A stretch of 64,000 nucleotides of DNA from Gnetum montanum (Eukaryota; Streptophyta; Gnetopsida; Gnetales; Gnetaceae), in NCBI GenBank assembly GCA_015680685.1, contig MNCI01002682.1, positions 1,201,037 to 1,265,036 on the forward strand, given 5' to 3'. The translations under genes and the position numbers were made by a program. Below are positions 44,280 to 54,391 of the stretch, in pieces. A model generated the notes under the pieces. The model saw only the letters and a list, made by a program, of their open reading frames with translations. It was not told the origin of the DNA and searched no databases. How positions within the stretch are numbered: position 1 is the first letter of the stretch; each line of letters opens with the position of its first letter.

Positions 44280-46640
44280 TTCCCATGTGACTATGTTGGC
44301 CTAGAGGTGAACTACGTTGGTTTAGCATAGCCCATGGTGGAATACACCTCTCCTAGCTCATCTAGCCTTCAATTAACTCCAAATATCCATCTTATCTTTC
44401 TAAACCCTAGTCAAAGCACCCAACAACCTCAAAACTCTATCGAATTCATCCATTGTTGCCACTTTTTCTATTTTTCCTATGACTACTCTAACAAAACCTA
44501 GTAACTATGCTGGCCTAGTGTAGTCATAGGGTTTAGAGGAAGAATCAATCATAGAAACAAGTCTAGATCGTCAAAAATGCACTTTAGAGCCTCAACACCT
44601 CCTCAAGACCTCTGGTGACCTCAGAATGTGGACTAACCATCCAAAAACCTTACAAAAGCCCATGGAAATCCATTTTCAATGTGTAACTACACATGGGATG
44701 GGGTGACTACACTGGGCCAACATAGTCATAGTAGGTGCCCAATGAAGTCCATTCAAAACCTTCAAAATAATCATTTTCAAGTCTAAACCCACCTCTTGAG
44801 ACCTCAAAACCATAAAAATAAGATAGAGCTTTCCATGTTTTTCCATTTCTCACACTTTCAACCTTTACTATGTTGAGGGATGGTGTGACTACATTGGGCT
44901 AGTGTAGTTCTTGCTAGAGCATAGTCTAGTCCACTCAAAAATAACCAAAATTGATCAAAAAATACTCAAATTCACTTTCAGTAAACCTTGGGACCTTGTC
45001 GAAGCTAATTTTGAACTTCTCACTCCATACTTTTTATTTACAACACCCAAACTATGTTGAAGTTTACATGGCTACACAGGGTTAGCACAGCCACCAGTGT
45101 TTCCTAGCATAGTCCATATTTTAGGGCTCAAACCAAGATAAATTTGATGAAGAAAACATTATTTTCAACTGTAGGACCTTACTAGAACACATTGAGATCA
45201 TCAAACCTTGCAGTTAAGATAGAATTTACTATTTTTGACTTTCAAAACCTCAACTATGTTGGGAAAAATTATGAGTACACTAGGTTAGTGTAGTCACTCT
45301 TAATATCTAGAATAGTCCACTCCAAGTTATCCAAAATTGACAGTAAAAAGATCAAATCCACTTTTGACAAACCCCAGAACCTCACTGGAGCTTGAAAGAC
45401 TATAAAATCATTTTCCCATCATTTTTGATCATCAAAGCTTGGAATACATTGAAGGAAATTGGAACTATGCTAGGCCAGCATAGTTCCTACCCAAGCCCAG
45501 TGTAGTCCACCTACATTTGCCAAAACATTGATTAAAATAACTCAAAGTTTACTTGTAATAGTCCTGGGGCCCACTAGAGTCAACTTTAGCAATAAAACTT
45601 ATTTTTTCTAATTTTTGAAACCTAGCTACACTAATAGAAAATTAGGACTACACTGGGCTAGTTTCATCCTTGCTAAGGTTGAGCATAGTCCACTTTAGGA
45701 TGATCAAAACTATCTAAAAGTGCCAAAATCAACTCCTAGAAGGACCTAGAACCTTGCTGGAGCATGTCCAAATCTTGAAACCTTGGGAAATGAGCCAAGA
45801 TTCATCCTTTTTAATCTTTTATAAATCCAAATTTCTTAACTACATTGAAAACTGCATGCCTAGCATAGTCAGATAGTATTTGAGAGTCCAAGAATCAAAC
45901 AGGCACCAAAACTAGCAACTTTGGTACTAAAACCCTAATTGGGAACACCAGTGACCCCAAAATCCCATTAGGATGATCGATAAAGCTCTAAAACTCATCA
46001 AAACCCATTTTCCATGTAGGACTACATTGAACAAGTTGGTGACTATGTTGGGCTAGCATAGTCATAGTAGGACGGAAAAATGTGACAATAACAATAGATA
46101 GTATATCATCCAAAATGATTCAAAAAGGACCTATAATGACTAGAACCTTGTCACTTGTCACCCATCTACAGTTTCACTTCATTTTAGCCCTAGAAACATC
46201 AAATTCTACTCAACTAGACTAAGGAAGCCTATGACTATGCTGGCCTAGCATAGTTACAATAGGAAGAAAAAATGTGGCAACAAAAATTAGTAGTATACCA
46301 TTCAAAATGGCCTAGAATTACTCAAACCCTACTCCATATCAACCAATTGTAATTACAGTATGTTTTAGCCCCAGAGGTCCCATGAAATCATCTATTCCTT
46401 GCAACTATGCTAGGGCCTACTACCGGGGTGTAGTTACCATTAAGAACATATTTTTCAGCCCTTTAGGAGGTTAAAACAGTGCTAGCACATGTAAATATTG
46501 AATACCCACCCCTTGTGCTAGCTATTTGGATCAGTAGGAGCTAAAAAGTAATGATACTAAGCCTAGGAAACTACCCCTGAATGTTGACTATGTTGGAGAA
46601 TGCATGAGTATGCTAGGCTAGCGTAGTCACCAATAGGACC
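44280..46640. repeat. Palindrome-containing tandem array, about 13 units of about 190 bp
   Basis: Clusters at about 44287, 44500, 44700, 44880, 45070, 45265, 45465, 45630, 45855, 46035, 46235, 46405 and 46595 each hold half-sites ACTATGCT or ACTACACT and inverted AGCATAGT or AGTGTAGT, often 4-9 bases apart. One example is ACTATGCTGGCCTAGCATAGT-like at 46237. Between them a diverged but recognisable common unit runs (TAGTCCACTC, CCAAAATTGAT, ACCTT-CTGGAGC, TTTTCCAT, TTCAAAACCT). The duplicate has the same number of clusters. Confidence 0.75.
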
Positions 46641-47065
46641 TAGTGTAGTCACAATGAAAAGTGCCAATTTTACTTCAAAACAACCTAGGAATGATCCCCT
46701 CATGTGTGCAAACTTCCTTGAGAACCTAATAATTGAATATCATGGCTCACTAAGGCCTAAAATTGGCAAAATATAACCATATTTGACTAGTAATGGTGAA
46801 GTTTTACCACATGTATTTCATTCTCATTTATTTGACCTTGTGTCATGGTTCTTTAGCTTATTTTTTATATTGTTTTGCACTATTGACTTTAATTTCCATC
46901 AATTGAGCTCATATAGCCTCTACATAATTTCAGTTTCATCATATTTACCTTATTTTCTTTATTATGGCCTTTGTTTTATCCTTTCCTACATCAGTTGGCC
47001 CTTGCATTACACTATTTGCATTATTATTAATTTATTTTACATTATTTAATAATTTTATTACATAG

Positions 47066-48150
47066 GTGCCAATTGATGTGCTTATGTTTTCATGCAAGAA
47101 TGAGGCAAGAGAATATGCAAGTAGATTTAACCAAACTTCAGGCCTAAATAAGCTCTTCTTGTGATGTTGTTAAACCAAGTTGACCTTAAATATTCAAATC
47201 TTAAGACCTTGAAACCATTTTACTCTGCAACCATAACACCTTGAAGTAGCCTGAATACCATTAACCTTGAAGCCAAAAACATCAGGGAGGGTCCCTTAGT
47301 CAAAATTCCCATCTAAGATTAGGATGATGAGGAGAAAATACATAAGACCAAGTTCCTCATTAAAATTTAACCTTGCTCATGGCCTCATCAAGACCTTGCA
47401 ATGCAACATTAAAGGTATCACATAGCCTTTATTACATCTAACACTCACATGTTTGCTTGTAGTATTACTTACTATTATTGATAGGTTACAATGGGTGACT
47501 AATGTTGATGATTTTGATGGTCAATAATAAGTGAGCCTACATGATATCTTTTGCATGATAGAGGAACATCTTTCTAAAGCCTGCCAAGGCCTTAAATTGG
47601 CAACATGGCTTGCCATGACCTTAAATTGGCAACATGTAATCCTTGGTAGCTAGATTTGTTGAACTCTTCTACATGACCTTATGTATTTCATTGTAACAAC
47701 ATGATTTCTTCATTTGGTTTTCTTATTCTCTTGGAGTTGTGCTTGTAAGGTGATGCTTGGAGTCATCATGGAGGTGCAACTCACTATGGTAGCAAGGCAT
47801 CACTTGACCTTGATGTGCAAGATTCTATGAGTTTTCCCTATCATGCCAAGAGTGCTTGTCTCATATCATTTCTATTATCCTTCTCTTGAGCCCAACCTTG
47901 TAGCTTGATTATAACCTTCCTTGCCTTCGATGATAATGTTCACTAATGTTTGAAACTCATGCACTATGATCATATGACATTACTTCATCATGCTCTACTA
48001 TCAATTCAATTAAATGTAAGGCACTTCATTCAATGGAAAACCATCTATTTTATTGAGTGTAACAGATCTCACTTGATAGGAAAACTAAATTAAAACTAGC
48101 TTTGGCAAAGAAAACTAATGAAGGTTTCACCTCACAAAAAAAAGAGGTTT
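47066..48150 (+). other. Exon-2 start and 3' untranslated region of the gag-only element
   Basis: After the putative acceptor about 30 codons are open (VPIDVLMFSCKNEAREYAS), then stops occur. No RT block follows. The rest looks untranslated, with two more GGCCTTAAATTGGCAACATG-like repeats. Confidence 0.4.
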
Positions 48151-48176
48151 GGGGGGGGGGGGGGGGGGGGGGGGGG
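48151..48176 (+). repeat. Poly-G tract of 26 bases
   Basis: An uninterrupted run of 26 G follows AAAAAAAAGAGGTTT. The duplicate has GGGGGG-AAA-GGGG at the window end. It could form G-quadruplexes or reflect slippage in a polypurine tract; the exact length is prone to sequencing error. Confidence 0.7.
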
Positions 48177-48631
48177 AGAAGGGTGAAGAAAGTAAATAGC
48201 CAAGGAAGATGAGTGGACAATGAAGTGTAAAGGACATATTTTTAGCTCCAAATATGTAAATGGATAAGTCTAACAACAAAACTAACCTCAAAGAAAGGTT
48301 TTGGTTCCTCACACGCATTTGCTAAGTGAACCATACATCAAAGCTTGAAGTGTGAAGCTTAAATGGATTAACCAACATTTCTATGCCACATTATAACCAT
48401 GATGTCAATGCTTGGAATGCATTGTCAGCCTTCATAACTATTTTCATATGACCTCACTACCATTTCACCATCATAAACTTCTTCCATCATCACAAGTACT
48501 CTTGGGCATGGTTTGATACTATTGGATCAAGTGGGGAGAGGGAATGCTGGTGATGGACCTGTAGTGGTGTTTTGTATTCTTTGTCAAAATCTCCTAGGTT
48601 AATCCTCCAAACATTAATAAAGAGAGGTGAA
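48177..48631. other. Non-coding stretch before the 3' LTR
   Basis: Purine-rich at first, no coding signal. AATAAAGAGAGG at about 48616-48627 directly before the LTR may be its polypurine tract. Confidence 0.4.
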
Positions 48632-49949
48632 TGAAACACCACCAAAAATTCATGTTGTAACCTTCATTTCCCAACTTGAGGTATAGATTCATTATAAATG
48701 TGAGATATGTAGTCCATGAGCTATAATCTTGGATACTTCAACTTTTTGAGGTAAAAAAATGCATCAAAATTTTTTATGACCTTACTTCCCAAGTAGAAAA
48801 AGGTCATGCCTATATCTGGGTTTGGGAAGGTTGAAAATGGCTTGGGAATAGCTAAAATTAGCATTTCCATGGGGTTTTTAGGGGTAGATCCCTAACTACG
48901 CTAGAGAAATCTATAGTAGACACAATAGCTACAATAGATAGTGGTGTTATAGTAGCTAGCGTAGTCACCACCAAGACCCAACAAAACTACAATGTTGAAG
49001 TTATTGAAATTTCCATTTTTTCAACAATAGCCAACATAGTCATCCAAATTCTTCAATGGCTAGTGTAGACAAGATTCTTCACTAGGCACAACACTTTTCA
49101 ATAGACTCCATCATTTTTGTAGTTTTCAACTTTTTGTACATTTTCCACTAACTTTGCTATTTTTGAAAACCTTAGTGTAGTCCACCAAAGCTAGCATAGT
49201 AAGGATGGTGCCAACATAGTCACAAAATTATATTTACTATTTATGGTAAATGAATGGATTTTGTGCCTATAGTTCATACCAGACTTACTATAAATGGTAA
49301 CTACACTGAAAGTAGATGATTGTTGCAATCTGCACATTGACACCAATCTATCAGCAATCATGGTAGTAGTGCATAGATCCAAAAATATCCACACCAACCC
49401 TATAAATACCCAATGTGAACACCATTTTTATGTCCCAAACACTTTTTCATTTCCAAAACTTTGGCATTTTTTGCAACCCTTGGAAGCAGTTCCAAACTTT
49501 ACACCTATAACATTAATTTTGGCATTTTTCACAACCCACAAAATCCATTGCAACCTTATTTTCACTTTTTTGGAATAGAAACTAGCATTACACTCAATAG
49601 AGAGACTCCCATGTAGCTGCCATTGCACCAAAAAGTGAAAATCCATTTTCATAATCACATTGCAGACCCCAGTGGAAACTAATGGATAGTTGCTAGAAAC
49701 TAAAGCTAGGAAGAAACTAGATCATGGAGTTGCAATAGAACATAGCCTACCTTCTCCAATGAACTTCAACCTCATGCAAGCAACTTCTAGTACCCTTGGC
49801 ACAAAATTAGTACTTCATGAACCTTATTATTTATTTTTATTTAAATGAAGTATTGTTCATGTTATGCAACTTTTAATTTATGTTTCCATTTACATGTTTG
49901 TTTTTGAAGCCTTCATTTCCATTTTCAACTTCATTTTTGTTTCCATTTT
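48632..49949 (+). repeat. 3' LTR of the plus-strand Ogre-like element, truncated
   Basis: Starts TGAAACACCACC and aligns with 36330-37650. It ends at 49949 where an Athila-family LTR starts; the missing terminal part does not resume beyond that LTR. Confidence 0.65.
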
Positions 49950-50860
49950 TGATGAGTAGTGGAGTAATCCAACACCCATTCATACAAGTCACATGTGTGC
50001 ACATGTGACTAGATCGTAATCCATGAGCAAGGCAATGTGAATATGCTAGTAATTGGTTACGGTTTGGGATCGTTGTCTTCCCACATGAGCTAGTAAAATT
50101 TATGGGTATGATTTAACTCATAGTGAAGTATATGATAACTAATGTTGTGTAGGCTATATTAATCCTAGTAAACATGATGAAAGGATAATAATTTCTAAGT
50201 TTAAGTAAATAGTAAATAAATCTATTCCATACTAAGTTATGGATATTTATTCTTGACTTTCCATACATGGCCTGGGCTTATGTAATCGTTATTAGGATTA
50301 CCAAGTACTTCACTACTGGGTGAACCAAGCGATAGTATTATTGGATTACCAAATGATCACACTTTATCCTTGAAATCAATCATATCCATTCCATATGCTA
50401 ATCAACAATAAAAGTAAAGTGCATGGGATAGTAAAAAATTAACTAAGGAAATAGTAAATAGTCATCTATATGAAAATAGTAAACATTATTCTAAGTAAAG
50501 CAATAAACTAGGGGAATGCCGCAATAGTATGAAATAGCTCAATCTTTATTGTTGGTCAGACTTGTGTCTAAGTACAAGAGGTTTGAATAAAGACTTCATA
50601 CACTACGTCATACTATACTACATGCATTCACACTTCTAATCACTTCAGACTAACTTACAAAAATAAACTGAAAGAGTTTCAGTAAGAGTGGACAAAATTT
50701 TGTGTTGGACCATGCACCTAAGTGTCATATTTATAGGTAGGCACATGTCCCACAATATTGGATCTAATGTTGTAGCTTGTGGTTTGACATTGGATATGTG
50801 ATATCACAACTCAAATATTGAATACATGATATTGTAGTTGATAAAAAATTCATCTTATCA
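49950..50860 (-). repeat. Athila-family LTR (minus orientation)
   Basis: 911 bp on the plus strand from TGATGAGTAG to CATCTTATCA. On the minus strand it starts TGATAAG, like the LTR starting TGATAA at 9121, and has TATAAATA near 50735. The CAATATC-type direct repeats at 50755-50840 lie in U3. Confidence 0.75.
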
Positions 50861-51062
50861 TACCTCCATGATTAACTAAAAACTTTTCCTCAAGTTAAAA
50901 AATATAAGGATAGAGTTCCTTACAAAATTGAGAGGTAGATTTACATAACTAATTAACTATATACATGATTGTTGAATGCTGCAATGGTGTTTCACAAAAA
51001 TTGACATAAGACATGACATGATAATTTTGAAATAACATAAACAAAAATTGGATGGAGCACGA

Positions 51063-52510
51063 TGTAGCTTATATAGTGCTTGGTGGTGGTGGCTCCTGCA
51101 TTGGTTACTTCCCTTTTTCATTAGGCTTCTAAAATTTGTATTTATTGAGTAATGCCTAAAGTTTCTCTTTCTTCATTCTAGGGTCATGCACCATGCATGC
51201 TCGTTGTGTGATGTGTAATGGAGCTAGTACATCCCATGGACATGGCAATTCAACAAACATTTGATTGGATTTGACGTACCATGCTACAAAATATCTTCTC
51301 TCTTCCTCAAATTTCTTGGCCTTGGCTCATAACTCATAATAATTAGATAATCTTTGAGCCAAGTTTGTTGGAATGTATTTCTACCCTTGGTAGCTAGCCT
51401 TAACTACCTCTAGTTTATAGTTTGCCATATGAAGTTTCTATAAATCATCTTTTTGATATGCAAACATTTTTTCATATAATGCATACATGGCTACTATTTC
51501 CTATTCTAATTTGGTTTTAGGCCTACCTACTATTAACATGCCTAAGTTATCATAACAAAGGTTAGCTAACCCCTTATATTCTTTTAGATCCTCTATTTGC
51601 AAATCTTTATTCTTAACTTTCGCTTGATGGATATGGGCCATGCCATTGAAGATGGGCTACCAATTAGGATTTTGTGTTGAAATGGCTTTGATTTGGGCCT
51701 TTTCCATTTGAAATTATTTCTCATTGATGTACTTATACATGCCAACTTGATCACAAAAGTGCTCTTTAAAACTTTCATGTTTCTTTACCTTATTTTACCA
51801 TGCACTTATTTCAATAACTAGTTTCTGATGGATAGCACATACCTCCTTTATTGAGAGGGTTCTATTTTCTCATGCGAGGTGGATCATGTCTTGGTTAACC
51901 CTTACCAGTTGTTTTCTTAACTAATGGATGCTTTTCTCTAGGATGTTCTTTTATTCCTCCATAGTGGTTAACCATATATTATGTTCAACAAGTTGCTTGT
52001 TCTCTTCTTGTGTTGCTGTGAGTGCCTTAGCATGTGCATACATTTGGGCTTTAGCTACTAAGGAATTTTACATTGCTTTCTCCTTCTCATTCTCCATTTG
52101 CTTGTACTGCTTAATCAAGGGATTCATCTATTCTATTTTGAATTGCTTCAGCTAGTCAGGATAAATTAAGTGAAATCTCTACATTTAGCTCTCAGGGTTA
52201 TGAACTCTTCCTATAATATGAGGATTTTATTCTCTACATGCTTTGCCCTAGTCTTTTCCATGACTAAATTATCCTTAGTTATAATGAGTTCAGACTATAC
52301 TACAGTGACATTACTTGGGATGTTAAAAATAGTTGTCATTACTTATCTAATTTGTAGTAGTCAATCTAACAGATCTTCATGATCTACAAGAGCCATTGAT
52401 ATTTCAGTTAGCATTTGAGCATCCCTAGCTCTAATCAAATCTACTGGTGGCACAACAAGTACATTAAATAATTCTTTAATGTAATCTATGATCACTTTTG
52501 CTACTCCTAT
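51063..52510 (-). pseudogene. Long coiled-coil ORF upstream of the LTR, interrupted by stops
   Basis: About 480 codons can be followed on the minus strand with one probable frameshift near 52170. The predicted protein is rich in Glu, Lys, Gln and Leu with heptad-like stretches (for example KQYKQMENEKEKAM, EENKQLVEH, LEKSIH, KVKNKDLQIEDLKEY, KAKKFEEERRYF). The end is Pro-rich. Stops are nearly all TAG or TAA where Gln would fit. I recognise no enzyme motif. The place (between pol and 3' LTR) corresponds to the extra ORF of Athila-type elements, but it has no visible membrane span. It might also be a captured gene. Confidence 0.55.
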
Positions 52511-52514
52511 TGCA

Positions 52515-53768
52515 ACATTGGAGTAGCTAGCATAGTCACCACCAAGACTCAAGAAACGTGCAACATTGGAGTTGTTGGAATTTTAATTTTTTCAATAATA
52601 GCTAGCATAGTAATCCCAAGTCTTCAATGCCTAGCAAAGACAACATTCTCCACCAAGCATGACACTTTTCAATGGACTCCACTATTTCCACAGTTTCCAA
52701 CTTTTTGCACATTTTCCACCACTTTTATCATTTTCCAACAACCTTAGCATAGTCCACCAAAGCTAGTGTACTATGGATGGTGCTAGCATAGTCACAAAGG
52801 TCCATTTACTATTTATAGTAAATGGATGGGTTTTGTGATCATAGTTCATACCAAACTTACTATAGATAGTAACTACACTAAACATAGATGATTGTTGCAA
52901 CTTGCATGTTGATACTAATCTATCAACAATCACAGCAGTAGTGCATAGATCCAAAAATAGCCACACCAATCCTATAAATACCCAACGTGAACATCATTTT
53001 CATGTTCAAAACACTTTTTGCATTTCTAGGACTTTAGCATTTTTGCAACTGTTGGTAGTAGTTCTAAACTTTACACTCATAACAACAATTTTGGCATTTT
53101 TCATAACCCAAAAAACCCATTGCAACCTTACTTTCACTTTTTGGTAGTGGAAATTGGCACTATGCTATGCATAGAGACTTTCATGTAGCTTCCATTGCAC
53201 TAAAAAGTGAAAACCCATTTCCATAACCACATTGTAGACCCTAGTGGAAATTGATGAAAAGTTGCTAGAAATTGGAGCTGGGAAGAGACCAGATCATGGA
53301 GTTGTAGTAGAACATATCCTACCTTCTCCAATGGACTTCAAGCTCCTACAAGAAACTTCTAGTACCCATGGCATAAAATTCATACTTCATGAATCCTATT
53401 CTGTATTTTTACTTAAATAAACTATTATTCATGTTGTGCAAGTTTTATTTTGTGTTTTAATTTCTACATTTGTTTTTAAAACCTTCATTTTTGTTTTCAA
53501 CTTCATTTCTATTTCCATTTTCAAAGCTATTTACCTTTCTATTTATGTTTATGTTTATGTTTTCATTCTTGTTTCTTGATTTCATCTACATCTACATTTA
53601 TGTCTTAACTACCATTTTCATTTACATTTTATAAGTCCCTAGGTAATTGGCAAGACTGTCTAGGGCACCCTGAATCATGTTTTTTTGGAGGCTCTTGGGA
53701 TTCGGGGTTAAAACTATTCTAGTGCTTGAATCTTTTCGTTTCCATTCTAGCAAATAAAATTTTCAACA
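52515..53768 (+). repeat. Truncated 5' LTR of the second copy
   Basis: Collinear with about 36630-37880. The first about 300 bp of the LTR are missing; the breakpoint touches the coiled-coil ORF remnant. A related primer site (TGGGTGCTAAAAGGAGGGAC) starts at 53780. Confidence 0.7.
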
Positions 53769-54059
53769 CCAATAGATTTTGGGTGCTAAAAGGAGGGACT
53801 TAGCCCAAATTCTTGGCCAAAAACCTTTTTTCAACTATCACATTTTCAAAATTTGAAGTTTGTAAACATATTTCATGAAAATCTTGTAAACCAACGTAGT
53901 TGGGTTTTCATTGTATTTTTATAGTAGTTGTTGGAGTTCTAGGTGCTGGCGTAGTCTACCTAGAAAATCCAAATCTAGAGAAATCAAATTCCATGTGCTG
54001 GGAAATCCAGTAGAATAAACCACATTTTCTACTCCCCCCATCCAACGTAGTTGCTTGAG

Positions 54060-54235
54060 ATTTTCCATTCCAAAATCCAATTACATTGGGAAAATCAATT
54101 TCCATCAAGAAAACCTAATTTTGTTAGGAAAACCCATTTATGTTGGGAAAACTCAATTCCATTGGGAAATCCAATCCTATTGGGAAAATCCAATTCTGTT
54201 GGGAAAACCTAATTCCATTCAGTGAATAAACCATT
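54060..54235. repeat. Minisatellite of about 20 bp, second copy
   Basis: Same TTGGGAAAATCCAA-type units as at 38160-38335. Confidence 0.6.
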
Positions 54236-54391
54236 TTTTTCCCATGTTCAACACTTAGTAGCAGTTTCCTAATGCTTTTTCCATTTTTAGTCAACTATGT
54301 TAGTGGATTATCCTACTTATTATGTTTTTACTAAAAATAGTAAAAAAGGTAAAATTGCATTTTCATCATCTCTTTTAGTTGATCAACCATC

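Larger units (their letters stand above)
42930..47065 (+). other. Intron-like block between protease and RT exon
   Basis: Donor candidate AAAG|GTTAAGT at 42930; acceptor candidate TTTTATTACATAG|GTG at 47065 after a T-rich stretch. Joining them keeps the frame (GLLDLSK to VPIDVL). The acceptor side (TTTTAT-ACAT-GGTG-CA-TT-ATGTGCTTAT) is shared with the minus-strand element at 30582, where RT coding follows. Ogre elements are known to carry an intron at this place. The block contains two minisatellites and the palindrome array. Splicing is inferred. Confidence 0.5.
36330..49949 (+). mobile_element. Ogre-like element, plus strand, gag-protease only
   Basis: Order: 5' LTR 36330-37880, primer site, gag, protease (interrupted by a solo LTR), a 4.1-kb intron-like block with palindrome repeats, a short exon-2 start at 47066, about 1.5 kb of non-coding sequence with a poly-G tract, and the 3' LTR from 48632, cut at 49949 by another LTR. 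There is no RT, RNase H or integrase. The block from about 36.6 to 48.15 kb is repeated at 52.5-64.0 kb. Confidence 0.7.
49950..52514 (-). mobile_element. 3' end of an Athila-like element
   Basis: Minus-strand order: coiled-coil ORF (52510 to about 51063), short spacer, a purine-rich ATCATGGAGGTA before the LTR, and the LTR 50860-49950. The flanks of the LTR (ATTTT and TACCT) do not match, as expected for a 3' LTR whose element is cut off at about 52514 by the duplicated block. Confidence 0.55.

Noticed and set aside
44280-46640. MITE or terminal-inverted-repeat transposons
   Set aside because: The palindromes are short, regularly spaced and embedded in a tandem unit, with no target duplications.
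48127-48318. Minus-strand frame with a poly-proline run
   Set aside because: The run is the complement of the G26 tract; the rest has no coding character.
49950-50860. Solo LTR with target duplication
   Set aside because: The flanking 5-mers ATTTT and TACCT differ; a 3' LTR of a truncated element fits better.
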